From: Quillaja saponaria
Lineage: Eukaryota; Streptophyta; Magnoliopsida; Fabales; Quillajaceae
Assembly (NCBI GenBank): GCA_029379385.1
Contig: CM055617.1
Location: 9,486,001-9,550,000, forward strand
Length of the DNA stretch: 64,000 nucleotides
Reading direction: 5' to 3'
A model generated the notes under the pieces. The model saw only the letters and a program-made list of their open reading frames with translations. It made no database searches and was not told the DNA's origin. Below, one piece after another: positions 12,125 to 26,012 of the stretch; position 1 is the stretch's first letter; every line of letters starts with the position of its first letter. Made by a program: the position numbers and the translations under genes.

Positions 12125-15100
12125 TCAGTGGTGGCTGTGTCGTCTTTTTCGGTATCTTTGGAGTCTTTTAAAAGGATCAGCCCAGCCCCTGTCCTCTGCT
12201 ATAGCTCTATTCCAGCGCTCTTTGAAGATCTGGAGTTCCCATGTTGACTGCCTTCGAATCTGCTCGGTCAGCGTAAAAGATGACAAGTTCATAACTTGCA
12301 AACTAGACATACAGAACTATGCAAGTAAATTGGCTTCAATAGACAGACAGTGTTATAGGACATTTACCTCCGTTCGCACATCAGCAGCTGCTGCACTATG
12401 CGTCTTGATCATTGGAAAGAAACAAGAAAATGTGAAATTTAGGAAGGTAGGTAACTTAAAATACTAATTAAATATAGATTATGTAACTTCAAACCGGAAG
12501 AAAAGAAGAAATCATTATCATCATACAAGAAAAGTTTAACATTCGAGAATATAGTAACAATGTTACTCTGCGGTAAATCCAACTCGGCTACATTTATTAT
12601 GTGAATATGTATGAGCAACTTTTGAGGCTGACTATCTGATTTTAAGTCCAAGCTCTGTTTGTACTCCAGACCCTGATGTTCCTAGTTGTGTTTATTAATA
12701 ATTCCATGGTTTCTGTACGTTGAATCTAATATCAAGTGCACAAAAGGCACCTAAGATGTGATAGTCCTATCACGCATTCTAACAAATTATCAGATGAAAG
12801 CATCCATATAATGCAAAAGCCGTGATTTTGATACAATGTTTAGATTAGATTAATGTCCATGTTCACAAGCAAATCCTCGGATACCAAATAGCTAATTCAC
12901 TTCACTACCTAAATTCCAACTTTCAAGTCACGAGAGAGAAATGAATGTTTGAAGGTTTCTTATATATTAATTATGATGATTGAGTGAAAAGCTTGGATAA
13001 GTTATCAAGCCATTGCTGCGTGGACTTTGCAACAACAAAATTTAGTTTACCAACAGTATACACTTCCAAAGTTGTCAACTACGTCAAGGTGCATGGAGAA
13101 CAATGGTAATATTACCTTTATTGTCTGATATCGGTTCCCACCCAAAGTTTGTATGCCCTTATGAATAACGTATTCCTTATCAACAACTCCAACTTTCTTC
13201 GTGCGGTCCCCCTGCAAAATGGCACATTTCTTTATAGCTGATGTTAATTGTTATTTGGTAAATAAACTTCAAATAGAAAAAGTATGACATAGCAGCGTCA
13301 CCAAGTGACGCTACAATATATTATAGCTTCAACCAATTATCTAAGAGTAAATAAAATGCTACATACTTGCCCACTAAGGACCCTAACCCTCTTGCTTCCA
13401 TTTGAATGGCCATGTCCACCCAAAGTAAATGGCTCCCAGTTCAACAAAATTTATGAGAAAAGAGGATGTGGGGCACCAATAATCTCAAAGAAGACACCTA
13501 GATTCTTAACCTAACAGTGGGAAAATGTCAACTGAACCAAAGAATATGTCACTGGCATGTAAACTGTAGCAATTAATTGTGTTTATCAAACAGGTATAGA
13601 GACAATAAAATGAGAAAGTCTTGTGTAGTAATGAAAATGATAAAAAGGAAATAAAATCCCAAATCGTCAGAATTCTCACCTGTGCGCAGTACCCCAGTTT
13701 CATATCCATTCCCCATCCATGGATAAGATCATTCTAAGCAAAGGAAAACAACACTGATGAAATATCAAAATTTAATCTAAAAGAGAAATGCTGGCATATG
13801 GGTGAGATCATATGTAGGGGTAAGTAATCTAAGAAGAAAGGAAAAGAAAGATAAGTTTGAAATGAAAATATATATATATATATAACTTAATGTCATGATT
13901 TTAAAGCCAATTTTTGTTAACAAGAAACAACATTTTTCCATGACAGGAAAAAACTCATTTTATAGGCATATGTAGGCAGACATATAATTCACAATATCAT
14001 CACACAAACTCAACCCTTAGATACCCTAATAAATTGAAATGACTGAAGAAATCATCTTAGGAATTTACACAAAGACAGAAGCAAGCTTATAATGCTATGC
14101 ATAAAGACCCATAAGGCCATAACTTCTTTGATAATTTTTCAAAGATGACAGGCAGGTTATAGAACCTTTAGATGGACATGCACATAAAAATTACCTGTAT
14201 AAGATGCCATGCACAGTACCAAGCAGATCTGGAGAATACAGGAGCCATTCCTTCCACAAACCTACAGAAATACAAATGTTCAACTCACATAACATAGTTA
14301 TAAAAGATTTACGCCGACAATTTAGCATTATTCAGAAAATTGGGAAATTAGACAGCATTACTGATGCAAGCAGTGAAACAACATTAATACCTGAGGAAAT
14401 AGAGTTGTGGATTATTTTTATGTAGGGCCTGATTAAATGTTCCATTGGTTTAATTAAGTCAAAATTATAAATATTCCAAGATTTAAAGAAGATCCAGAGG
14501 AGCAATGTATATTTAAAGAAGTTGTTGTCCCAATATACATTAAAACCTACCCAGTGCATGGGGGCCCTTCACTTGCATCTGAGCACTTCACACTGCCTCT
14601 AATGTCATAGACTCTTCTGCATGCATTAATGAATATATAAGTATGATTCATGACTAGCATGAGCAAGTACTTCTCTATAACGGTTCTTTTAGAAACCAGT
14701 CATTCACCTATGAACCTTCTTCGTTCTAGCTCTAATTGTAATTCTATGATGTATATCTGTCGAATTTGGATCCAAAGCTGGTTGAGATATCTCCAATTCT
14801 TCTGCTTTTACAATTTCCAGGTATCTGAGAAAATAGAAAACCATGTTATCTTTTCCTCTCTTTTGGGATAGTGTAGAGGTCAGTAAATAATGAAATATTA
14901 GCTTTTGATAGCACAGCAAGTTAGGGGTTGAATAGATAAACGAAATTCCTCTTCTTTCGACCATCTTAGACAAGAAAAAGTACTTAAATATCCTAAAGTC
15001 CCATACTATCAAATCTAATACAGAAGTTTAGCATGTGCAATGAAGTATACAAAAGTCGGATAGTTGCTTTACTTTGGAAAGTAGTTAAAAAGAACTGAAT

Positions 15101-17581
15101 ACTGAAGAAATTAAAACAGATATCAATGTTTAATGGAAAGAAGCCAAGGCATTGATATGGATCCACTGATCATGACTAGCAAAACTAAAGAAAGAAATGA
15201 TCCATGAGATATTCGATTTAACATTGGTGTCCGTTTCAATCATAAATGATAAATTAAACATGTAACAATTACTAGATATACACGAAACATTTAGCAATCT
15301 AAGATTAACTCCTTTTGATAAAACAGAAAGTGCAACACCAGTATCATAATGTCTAGATGTGCAAAAATGAATACTAATTCCAGAGACAGAAAATTATTAG
15401 AGTATCAAACACAACAAATGCTCACAACACCATTCTTGTTTACCTTCTTGGGGAAAAGTTCTCCAGCCCTAAATCTTCATCCCAGAGGAATATGTAATCA
15501 TAAATAGACACTACATCTGGGTGTAGAAATCGTTTTGCAAACCACCTGGAATGAATAAAAGTTAGAACGACAAATATTAGTTAAAAGAAAAAGAAAAACG
15601 AGACAACGAGAGCAATCACAGTACCGGGACCAGCTCTCTGATATGCCATGAGACTTAATAGACTAAATATAGATAACTGACATAATCATACCTAATGGCA
15701 CCAGTCCACCTTTTAGGGAGTGACAATTTAGACCCAGTGCGTAGACAGCAATGTAAAATCTTTTCCCAAATTGTATGATGTTATCATAACCAGTCAGTTC
15801 ATTCTTAAACCCAAGAGGAATTATAAATTCATTGAATCTTTTCATGCTAAAGAATTACAATGTGAACCACTTTTTGCCCCTTACTAGCCACATACAAGGG
15901 CGTGAAAGGTTTTCAAAAAACAGCCAAAAAATTATAGCTAGTACTCTCCACCTTACCACTTTGTTTGATGCTGGGCAACTATGTGTACAGCCTTACTGCT
16001 CCAATTGAGATCCCGCCACCCATCCACATTTCCGTCATAATGGAATAACATAATTGTAAAATTCACTGGAAGAAACTGAAATTTATGAAATTAGGCAAAG
16101 TATGACACTTAGAGTAATGCTTTTCTTTTTCAAATTTCAGCTGTAGTCTTCAAGTAGTGTTGAACATCAAATAAGAATCAACTGAATACCTTTTGCACCA
16201 TCCTATCAACATTATGCTTTTGCCTTATACCAACTGGAACTGCCAGCAAGTTTCGATGGCTATAAACACTAACCTGCAATTAGATAGTACCCCGGACATG
16301 ACATCATCTTATCAGACAAGCATGCACAATTATCTGGCATATGAAGAAACAGTCCACCAATAAGGTATTACTTCCTCAACAATTATAATGTATAGCATTT
16401 TGAAAAGACACTTGCATATCAAGGGAGAGTAGGATCAAAAGAGAACCTTACCTTTGACCTTGAACTACTTCTCAACCATAGAGGCCTTAACTCCAAATCA
16501 GAACTAGTTTGTACTATACCACGAGGCAAGCCATGTAACTTCCCAGATTCCACACGAGATCCCTATACAAAAAAGCATCATAACTCGTAAGTTCCAAATA
16601 GGGAAAAGGGATGTGAGTGTCACATTACTGAACACATACAAGTTTTGTAAATAGGTAGGAAAATTGCAAAAAACTGGAAATCGATTATTGAATGTCATTT
16701 CTGAGAAACATCAAGGGGGCAATTGATAGGAGCTTCAAAAAAAAGGCACAAATTCTAGTATTAGAGTGTGATACCTTAAAGTCATGAAAAAGATGCCACT
16801 TTTCTTCCATCTGATATTGGGACAACACAAAAAAACAAAAAATTAGTGCAGTCATCAAAAGGACAAAGAGTCAATTTATTGTTCATCGGAATAGAACCAA
16901 GACCAATGTCCAATAAGAAAATGAGGCGGCAGCAAGCCTCAAGGCCCTCAATGGTTTTAAACCCCAAGAAAAATTTTATAGAACTATATTAGCATAATAG
17001 CTGGTCAATATACTATCAAATAGTACTTCAGGGTCTGGTATTGGGCGACAATGTATAGTAACCATTCTAGACAAAAGTACGGACTTGATTCTCTGTTTCT
17101 TATAACCATGTGTCATCATTCTGATGCAAGAATCATTGCTATTATTAGAGAACTTTCCAAAAAAAGCAGTACCAAAAGATCCCTACTGATCACTGCATGG
17201 TTTTTAGTGGACATTGATTTATAGTTCTGTTCACTACATATGGCAATCGCAATACAAAAAACTCATTGGGGTGCCATACCTCTGCTTGTAGAAACTGATA
17301 ATTTGTGGTCTTATACACAATGAACAACATTCCTGCACACATAATTGCCATAAACGGAAACTGCCTCATCTTGAATCCTGATCCTGATTTCCCCTGCTCA
17401 AACATTATACATGTAGAAACTGCAAAAAATTATGAACATACTGTAGAATATAATACTGTTCACTGATCATTTTTATCTACCTAGCTTCTTCAAATCTGAC
17501 ACATGACTGAAGAAAACATACCCCATCAGCCAAGCCACTCTGCTTTCTCGCAAGCCACCTCCATGATTTGATTGGCTTCAT
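12125..17581 (-). CDS. DUF707 family type II membrane protein, 14 coding exons, 398 aa
   Basis: Coding exons 5' to 3': 17522-17581, 17280-17393, 16775-16810, 16452-16562, 16190-16273, 15957-16075, 15444-15545, 14708-14824, 14551-14616, 14195-14261, 13680-13733, 13116-13211, 12368-12403, 12125-12259. Junctions are GT..AG and give one 1197-nt frame. The N-terminus (MKPIKSWRWLARKQSG) is basic. One hydrophobic span at about residues 31-47 (FPFMAIMCAGMLFIVYK) suggests a type II anchor. The rest is the DUF707 domain, with LPRGIVQ, LLAVPVGIRQK, MLFHYDGNVDGWRD, YDYIFLWDEDLG (DED at 197-199), GFVEGMAPVFSRSAWYC, NDLIHGWGMDMKLGYCAQ and GVVDKEYVIHKGIQTLGG. Relatives were once annotated as lysine-ketoglutarate reductase trans-splicing related; their biochemical role is not established. 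The DXD-like motif behind a single anchor suggests a Golgi glycosyltransferase-like fold (inference). Length is typical. Confidence 0.93.
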
Positions 17582-19200
17582 AGATACCTAAGGCTATTAT
17601 TCACTTCTCATCGCCAACTGCATAAACCCCTATAGACCAGAGAACATCAGAGGCCAATTAGCCATCCAAGAAAATATTCATACATCATTTTCAAAATCAA
17701 TTTAAAAATATCTGTGAAGCAGGTGTGAATTAAAGAATGTAGCAGTGCTCATTAGCCATGTCAACATTGCATGATATGTAGCAGTGCTTCTGAAGCTACT
17801 TTTGCACAATAATTATTAATTAAATACAGGAGGGAGGAAAAAAGGGTTGCACTGTCCAACAGGCCACAAGCATTAGAAATACAATGAACCTCCTCCAATC
17901 CCCCCCCCCCCCCCCCCCCCCCCCAAACAACAAAAAAAGAAAAAAAAAAAAAAAACCAAGAGAATGATAATCTGCAAACTCTACAAAAGTATAAGCAAAT
18001 AGTGGTTAACCAAGTGACAATTGCACAATTACATCTAAAGCGTGTAATTCCTTTTCCTTTTTTTCTATTTAGAAGAGAGAGAGAGAGTACAAGGTACTAA
18101 ACATGTGAAAGGCAAGGAGAGAGATGCATGTACACGTAATTGTGCGAGCAAAGGGGTAAGGTGAGAAAAATTGTGAATCTAAAATTTCAACGAGAAAACT
18201 AAAAGGGAAAATATACCAGATACCCAATATTGGGTATCAACAGTATGCCTCAGATTGCTAAATCTAAGCCGTAATCTAAACTTTCCTAAATGAACAAACC
18301 AAAACAAATTCCAAAATGGCAACAGAAATTAACCACCCAGAAAAATGCAAAATATTTCAAACCTTCTTTAATTTCCCCGACAACAAGAACAGCTGATAAA
18401 AATAATGGATATCGATTGAACTACACCTGCAACAAAAATATTTCTTTCCTTCCTTGCAAATTCCTAATGGTCGTTCCAGGGAAAGTAAAAACCCAGGAGA
18501 GAACAACTCTCTTGGAAAATGAAACCTTTGATTTCACGGAACAGAACAGAAAAACAAGACCCTGACAATTTCTATCAGATCTAATAACTGTCCACGTACT
18601 TGCTCGTCATTTAAACAACAGTGAAGTAACCCCCGAAATAATGGTCACTAACCCACAATTTTTTCAACGTTTTCTACCGTTTGATGTATGGATCTTCCAC
18701 TAACATCACTTCAGACCCAAGAGACTGGGGTATAAAAGCAAAGTTAGCAACTTCTATGCCAATTTTTAACATCCCAAATAAGCCTCAACTTCACCCCTGA
18801 AAGATCTTCAGGATAACAATCACAGGCAATAGATTTTGAATATCACATACCTGAAAGATATAGAAAAAATGCAGCTGGAAGTGATGGAACCCCAGCTGAG
18901 GAAGAAGGAAGCTCCTCCAGCGAGTTCCGGAGAAACCCAAATAACTTCCCTCCGATTTGAGACGATTCGAATCAGCAATGGCAGAGAATGAAAGAAAGAT
19001 ACAGAAACAAAACGAAAGAAAGGGTCTGAGAGCGAAGAGAGGGTCGATAGACGAAAGAGAAGTAGACGCCAAGTTTTAAGGGGATTGACAGAGAGACTAA
19101 TGCATGAGTGGGTTTGATCTCTTGGTTTGGGGTCGTCGACGAGAGAGAAACACTGCAGTGACACCTGGTCTCAACCTGCAATCTCGCGCCCACTAGTAAG
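17582..19200 (-). promoter_or_regulatory. 5' UTR with intron, and promoter region, of the DUF707 gene
   Basis: A leader exon probably ends at about 18850, where the minus strand reads TTTCAG then GTATGTGAT, a good donor. A matching acceptor, GGTCTATAG, lies near 17631, which leaves a roughly 1.2-kb intron in the 5' UTR. The leader (about 18850-19150) is rich in CT on the minus strand and holds open frames that begin only with non-ATG codons, so it is probably non-coding. AATAAAAG on the minus strand near 19220 could be a weak TATA element. Confidence 0.5.
17900..17924. repeat. Poly-C tract of 25 bases
   Basis: An uninterrupted run of C at 17900-17924, followed closely by a poly-A stretch, lies in the predicted 5' UTR intron of the DUF707 gene. 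Read on the transcript strand it is poly-G. Confidence 0.95.
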
Positions 19201-19692
19201 GCAGTAACCAGTGTCTTTTATTTTTTGTGTATATTGGCGACCAAACCAAAAGCACTTTAGTTTTGGTACAGCAAATTCAACTACGTTAGCTAAAAACAGT
19301 CAGCTTGTGTCTCACTCAACCCAGTTGGTGATTTGGATTTTCTTCAATCTTTATACCATGACATGAAATTTCTCGACTGGACGAGGTGTCTTTGCTATGA
19401 ACTGATCCCTCAAGAGTTGGAATATAACAAATATCTTTAATAAAAATCTTTAACACAAGTCATTCCAGATTTTCTTTTCTCATTTTTGGATTTTTCTTTT
19501 TTATTTTTCAATATCACATTTTATCAAAAACAATTTTATAATTTAATCTTGCATCATTATCAATTTGAACAAAAATGTTGATGTTGAATTACAACATAAA
19601 TGTTCTTAAAAATAAATATATATATATATTTTTTTGGTAGAAAAAGGAAAGAAGGGAAACACTTTGTAAAACAATATGTTTTTATTCATAGC

Positions 19693-19806
19693 ATAAATTG
19701 GTTGCAAGCTGTAATTATTATTACTTAATTGTCTGTTTAACAATTATGTTTCCATTCATAGTATTGGTTGCAAGCTGTAATTATTATTACTTAATTGTCT
19801 GTTTTG
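19693..19806. repeat. Short tandem duplication, about 70-bp period
   Basis: The string GGTTGCAAGCTGTAATTATT followed by ATTACTTAATTGTCTGTTT occurs at about 19699 and again at about 19768, each preceded by a TTCATAG-like segment. Confidence 0.8.
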
Positions 19807-21965
19807 AGGCATCCCTCTTTTTATAGATTACTTAGGATGAATGCGTAATTTGATTTTTATGTTATTAATAAAATATTAAAAAAATTATTGACTGAACTAA
19901 CTATACATTTTTTTTAAATAAATTATTAAATTTTAATTACCACCGCGAATATAATTCCAACAACATAACCTTATTGGTGCACCTTATAAATGGGTAAAGA
20001 CTTATGTACCAACTATTCCTCAAATTTTATAAGCCAATAATTTTGATTAGGTGAATTATGAAGATGTAGACCCTCACCATTAAACCTACCCAGTCCTTCT
20101 TTTTTTGAATTATTTGGCACAACTTTTCTCTTGTTTTTCTTTTGGTTGGAGAAAATAATTTTCTAACATAAAGAAAGTATGTCTTTCTACGTTACGGGTT
20201 ATGGTTTAACATTTGAAAATCAGTGTTTTTGATAATTAATTTTGCTAGAAAAGATTTTGAAAAAATTGATTTTAGTATAATTGTTGTGTTTGATTAGCTA
20301 TTTAAAAAAGTGATTTTGACAAAAAATAAAATAAAAATTGTGTCTTGTATTTGTGTATAAAAATTGTGTTTTGTATTTTGATAAAAGTGTGTTGTGCATA
20401 CCAAAAGTAATTTTTAGTTTCAACTAAATATATTATTATATAAGTTAAACATGATTTTTAATTCTAAACGCTGAACATAAGTTTAAAATACAAAACCAAA
20501 CTGGTTCGTAATACTCTTTAAACTAACTTTTGGAAACACAGTGCAAAAGAGTCATGATTGTGTATTATAAAATATTTTTATAATATACATATTAATGCAA
20601 TTGAGATTAATTTATTTACATGATTAAATATACTAAATTCATAAAAAGAAACATAAATTTTAAAGAATTATATATATTAATCATATATATTTGTATCTAT
20701 ATTTATCTATAATATATTAAAACACAGAACACCCTTGGAGTGTTATTTGACTTTTAGAAAAAAATTTCATAAAATAAAAAAGAGATAAAACACGTATTTT
20801 TACAAAAATTAAAAACATAAATAAATTTAAAAATTACTCATTCTTCCACCAGCTAATATCAATTCCTCATTTATCTCTATCGACAAAAAAAAAAATTACT
20901 TAAATAAAATATCATAATAACTACTCAGATTCTCGTCCTCTTACTATTCTATTGATGCATTAATTCTAAAACCAAGTAAATTAAAATACCTAAATTTTTT
21001 CTGACAATTAATTATTATAAAATTATATTTTATTTAAAATAAAAAGAGTTCCTAAACACGTAGAGGCATCCGATGAGACTAGTAAGTAATATACATGTAA
21101 CTTTAAAAATATAAAGAATATTTTTATAATTTCAGTAGAATTTAAGCTAGGGAGGAATAATTTATTTGTGTATTTATTTTTTTTTGAAACATCTTTGTGA
21201 CACCTTGTTAATTTAGCGTATTTACATACAAAATTGGTATGATGAAATAAAAATAAAGTAAATATATATATATACACGTATATATATATTTGTACTTAGG
21301 AATTAACTTAATTATATTATAATATTCAATAATTAAATGTTAGTACAAAATTTTATTGATCTATAATAATGAAATAAAATATATATATACATACAAATAA
21401 TTATATATATACATAGAGAGAGAGGATCATTATCAACCACAAATTAGAAAGCGATTGTAGTCATAAATTATATTAAAACAAGTCATTATCTTGTCTTTTC
21501 TTGGTCAATACCGACTTAGTGCCGTTTTGGGTGGGAGATTAAGTAATCTCCTCTGTTATTCTCCTTCACCTGGCCATTCTTTGGTCTTGCTTTTTGCCCT
21601 GTTTGAAGCTTGGTAAACTGGAACGAGAGAAGCCTTCTTTTACCAAATAACTAGTGGTTGGTAAGTGATTCTTGGACTCTTGTTGGCTGGCCGTATAGGT
21701 TGTGTTATAAGTAGTTAAAAGTGGAAAATTTTGCAATTAAGATGACCAGCAGCACCTTGTCGCTACTGTCATCTGTTTTCCATGTTCCTACTGCCCTGTT
21801 AGGTTATTCTTGCCGTGTGGGAAGGATTGTTGTTGGTGTGGAAGTGAGCGTGTGAACAAGAGGAAGCCATCATGTATGCACTGTCTTAATTGGGTTGGTC
21901 TCAACTATGTGAGAGCGTGTGCAGGAAAACCAAGATGTAATCTCAGTGACTTAAAGCGTAGAAGA

Positions 21966-21991
21966 GGGGGGGGGGGGGGGGGGGGGGGGGG
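21966..21991. repeat. Poly-G tract of 26 bases
   Basis: A pure run of 26 G at 21966-21991 lies in non-coding DNA, flanked by GAAGA and TCGCCC. It is the longest homopolymer of its type in the window. Confidence 0.95.
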
Positions 21992-22582
21992 TCGCCCAAT
22001 TACGGTCTTTTGTTTTAAGACAGTAAACTTAGCATATTATACTCCTTTGACCGGTTTTGCAATCAACAAAAGAGATAAAAGATAGTCCTATAAGTAAATT
22101 TTTCTCCCTTAAAACCGAATTGAAGTCTTGTTAATTTGGTTGTTGTTAGTTTTAGGAATTAGTTATAATTTGATTGTTATACATAGAGAATTAAGATGAT
22201 GGACGTGGAAATTTCAAGTTCTAATTAAATTAAATTTAAATATAGAGCGTAATTAAATTAAATTTAAGTATAGAACGTAATTATATTTTAATAATTAAGC
22301 ATGAATGACGTCAAATAGAAAGAGGATGAAGAATTTCTTAGTAAGAATATATATATATTCAAGGAACTCTGTTCTTTTTTGGTTATTAAGTAAATGTTTT
22401 CATATTTAATTTTGAAGCTAGTTAAGACCATTAATGATTAATTTTTTTGATAGTAACAATAGATAATTAATTAGTATTAGGTAAGTGATAAAATAATATA
22501 GATTATAATAAAGTAACAAGGTAACTTCAAATTGTGCACTAACAAAGTATGCATGTATCAATAAGGAATAATAATTATAGTA

Positions 22583-22586
<4 letters not shown>

Positions 22587-22628
<42 letters not shown>
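22587..22628. repeat. (AT)n microsatellite
   Basis: About 20 uninterrupted AT dinucleotides, directly left of the probable LTR remnant. Confidence 0.95.
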
Positions 22629-22634
<6 letters not shown>

Positions 22635-22639
22635 GATTT

Positions 22640-23849
22640 TCAGTTTCAGATCATGTCGAGAAAATTTTGATACCTTCACAGACTAGACGGGCTGATGAAC
22701 CACGTCATTGAATTAGTGAGTGAATTATGTGTTTTATGGTTATCAGATTATTGTGTGAAATTATGTGCTTACTTGAATTTAATGAGTTATAATAAAAACT
22801 ATGCAAATGAGTGGTTTCAATGATTTAATTAGATAATATGTGATTGACATTGACTATGGTTGATAAGGGGCCAACACGTGAAAATTTCCTGAAAAATGGT
22901 TTTTATTTTTGAAATTAAAACCAGGTGCACCTAGGTTATTTGAACTTGCAAGTTTATATGAGTTATCTTGATTTTGAAATTTTTTTTGAAAACTATTGGA
23001 GTGCTCAGCCCCGGTATGATGGATTTGTGTACAGAGAATAACTTGTTGTGCAGACGCATAAATGCCCGGTAGGGGAGATATTGTTGTGCGGGGCTAAGTT
23101 ACTCATTGGCCATTTGCTTGTTTAGTTGATTGTTTAATTATTGATTGGCTTGTATGATTTGGTTGCTGTTTCGAAACAGTGAACTAAGTGAACTGTAATT
23201 GTATAATCACATATGTGCATAACTAGATTTGAATATGAGTTGTAAATTATGATATTTGTGCTGTATGATGCTGGTATTCGTAGGGTATATGATTTACTCA
23301 CTGAGTTTTGGTAACTCACCATTTCCTTTGTGGTTATTTTTTTTAAGTTTTCAGGTAACTGCGATTGAGCGCTATATAGGGTTACCTGCCGACTCTGCAG
23401 TAGCAATGTATCTCAAAAATCGCACACTTGGAGTGTAAAGGACAATACTTGCAGTCACCTAGGGTGTCATTCATGGTCGTAATATATATATTGATTTTGT
23501 TATAGTGTTGTCCTGTTTTGATAGGAGCAGAGCTCCTCTATATATTTTGATATTGCAATTTAATATTGACTTGAATCTATGTTGTTGCAATTTACTATTG
23601 ACTTGAATCCAGGTTGTTTGTTATATTATGGGTATGTTCCACCATACGGGGAATCTCTGCCAATATTTTCATAAATTATTTTATGTTTAACTGTCGGTAT
23701 CAGATATTATTTTAACTATATAATATTTTGATAGTATTGATTACAATATATTTTTAAATTGTGAGGCACACTACTTGCATATTCAGGGTTATGAGAATAT
23801 AGACACTCATTCTTCTAGTTAGTCATACTCTCATTTGGGGGTGTGACAA
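22640..23849 (+). mobile_element. Probable LTR remnant (Ty3/Gypsy-like), 5' end not found
   Basis: The GC content rises here and the sequence has the style of a plant Ty3/Gypsy LTR. It contains GCTCAGCCCCGGTATGATGG, CGCATAAATGCCCGGTAGGG and a GGTAACTCACC block, and it ends in GGGGGTGTGACA at about 23849, the kind of terminus (..TGTGACA) common in these LTRs. No matching TGT..ACACCC start, partner LTR or target duplication was identified, so it may be a truncated solo LTR. A 90-codon minus-strand frame within it has no recognised domain. Confidence 0.4.
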
Positions 23850-24786
23850 TCTGCCACATCACATATTGTGTTGACAGTAATACTACTTGTGCCACATATA
23901 TAAATGAAGAAAATTTATTAAATTCTTCATAAAAATTATAACAACTAACTTCAAAACTGAAGATATTAGTTTAGGGGAAAAAAAAATACAGTAATATAAA
24001 TTTTTTCTGTCATCTTCTTTTTTAAGATTTTAATAACACATAATTTTAGTATTAGTTGAATTCTTTTCCAACAAGCATCTAAATTATTATAATCGGGATA
24101 TTTAATAGTTTTACGAAAAGAAGGGTAAGTTGAAAAAACCAAAAAGATATAAGGGCATTTTAGTCAATTAATTTTTTTATCACTAAGCCATTTTATATGT
24201 CACACGTTTTATCTGTGAGTTATATTTATATAACTTTTAAATTATGTATAATTATTATTATTTTTTTAAAAGTAACAAAAATATTAAGCTATCTATATAA
24301 CAACAACGAAATATAATATAATATTTCTTAATTTGGTCTTATAGAATAATTTTTTAAATTAATTTTTTTAACTATCTATATATTTTAATATTTTACTTAA
24401 ATTTTTTCATGTTTAATTAAAAAATAAATAAATAATTAGAGCAATGATATTTATCAAGATTATGATTGATACTTTTTTTTTAATGAAAGATTAGAAACAA
24501 AAAAAAACAAAAAATTTCCAAAGCCAATTAGATATAAACTTTATGACTGATCCAGTTTAATTTTTACTAACATAAAATAAAAAAAAAAAATATTGACAAT
24601 CCTATAACTATTAAAAAATTTCTTAAATTCAGTGCCAACCAAAAAAGATAAAAAAATACTATCTTTCTTTTTTATAAAAAAAAAAAATACTATCTTTTAT
24701 CTTCCATCTTCCTTAATTAGGGAATACTAATAAACCAATTATTTTATATCACAAATAATTAAAATTTATTTTGTCAGATATTGTTA
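23850..24786. other. AT-rich spacer
   Basis: The stretch is strongly AT-rich with many short poly-A and poly-T runs. No gene, repeat end or RNA gene was recognised. Confidence 0.5.
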
Positions 24787-26012
24787 TTATGAAAGAGAAG
24801 AATTATTTGGTACCCAATTGTTTTTGTTGGGTATTAGAAACCCAATACACGTGGCAGCATAAGAGACTGTATAATTTTTGTTGATTGAATCACCATCATT
24901 CCTTTTTTTCACCTGCGACGGGATTGCTCTTTGCAATATTTTATTACACTCTCACATCACCTTTTTTATTTTTTGGTCCACTAACTTCATCCAGAGTGCT
25001 CCACTACAAATCACAAGTGTTTGGGCACAATAATTAAAAATAAATTCAATTAGCCAATATTTTAGGTCTCCAAATAAATTTATATCTATTAAGTTCATTC
25101 ACGTAGTTAAATATAATGTCTATTTAAATTGAAGACGAATATCGTAATAATTTTAGTGTGTAATTGATTTGTTTAAAAATTATAATTTATAGTTATGAAT
25201 TAAAAGTAATTTTGTGTATAATTATAAAAAATGACATTAATTTATGAAACATATTTGACTTGTTCAAAAATTTCGGAAGACACAACTCTTGTCTTATGGG
25301 CCAAAATCAACGCATTGGTCATTACAAAGCTGTGACATTTCTTTCTCCGTGACTTAGGTGGGATTCTGAGCTGAATGAAAGCAAAGATGGGGTTTTGGGA
25401 AGGAGAAAGGGGAATTGAATTTGGATAAAGAGAAATGAATGAGGAATTTCAAATTTTTGGCTTTTATTTACGGCATTTGCTGCATGTGTTGTCTGGCTCA
25501 TCTTATGAAATGTGCAGTGGACAACATAAGTGAAATGGTATTCTACTATATCTATTTTTTCTTTTTCAGATTTTTTAGGGTTAATATTTGTTTTAATTCA
25601 GCAAAAGTTAGAAAGTTATTTTGCTAGTAATATTTAAAACATTCTTTGGTGGATAGAAAAAGGTGAGAGAAAGATTGTGGTGGTGGGTAGCAGTTTGGGA
25701 TCTATGGTGGAGATCACGGAGCATAGAGAATAGAGCGAGAGAGAGACGGTGGAAATCATAGAAGGTGGGGGAGAGAAACGTGGAGAGAGAGTCTGATCTG
25801 AACAAGGGGGTAAACTATAAACGATTAATTCATAGTGGGCCAAAAGTTAAATATGTATAAATATTGGCAGGTTAACAACCGGTGTAAAAATAAATAAATT
25901 AACAGGTAACACAAGAAACGTGTCAAACAAAGAGATATGCCACATGTAAAAAAGTTGGGTCTTAAAAACCTAACAAAAACACTTGGGTATTGTATAACTC
26001 CCTTATGAAAGA
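24787..26012. mobile_element. MULE-like non-autonomous DNA transposon with target-site duplication
   Basis: A 10-bp direct repeat TTATGAAAGA occurs at 24787-24796 and 26003-26012; Mutator-like elements make 9-10 bp duplications. Between them, 24797-26002 (1206 bp) has imperfect terminal inverted repeats of about 60 bp: TACCCAATTGTTTTTGTTGG at the left, and the complement of TACCCAAGTGTTTTTGTTAG at the right, then ACACGTGGCA against ACATGTGGCA. No transposase motif is visible. The interior holds a GC-richer segment (about 25630-25800, minus strand TCTCTCCACG..., CCACCGTCTCTCTC) that looks like genic leader sequence, so capture of host DNA is possible (inference). Confidence 0.75.

Larger units (their letters stand above)
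19200..22560. other. AT-rich gene-free region, proximal part
   Basis: No gene was recognised. The region holds AT microsatellites (about 21261-21285, 21380-21390), a short tandem duplication near 19.7 kb and a long poly-G tract at 21.97 kb. The 91-codon frame at 21810-22085 reads through the poly-G run and has no family resemblance. The stretch 20.1-20.6 kb looks like MITE debris, but I could not define ends. Confidence 0.5.

Noticed and set aside
14704..15012. 102-codon minus-strand frame
   Set aside because: Only 14708-14824 is a real DUF707 exon; the rest is intron read-through before the CTCAG acceptor.
18790..19193. Overlapping minus-strand frames of 73-114 codons upstream of the DUF707 gene
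   Set aside because: They begin with non-ATG codons and fall in a CT-rich 5' leader; the low-complexity Ser/Phe/Leu content is what CT-rich DNA gives.
21810..22085. 91-codon frame with many Cys and a poly-Gly tract
   Set aside because: The Gly run is only the 26-bp poly-G tract, and the Cys-rich part matches no zinc-binding pattern I recognise.
22564..22630. (AT)n run as a promoter or matrix-attachment feature
   Set aside because: A plain microsatellite explains it; no adjacent gene would use it.
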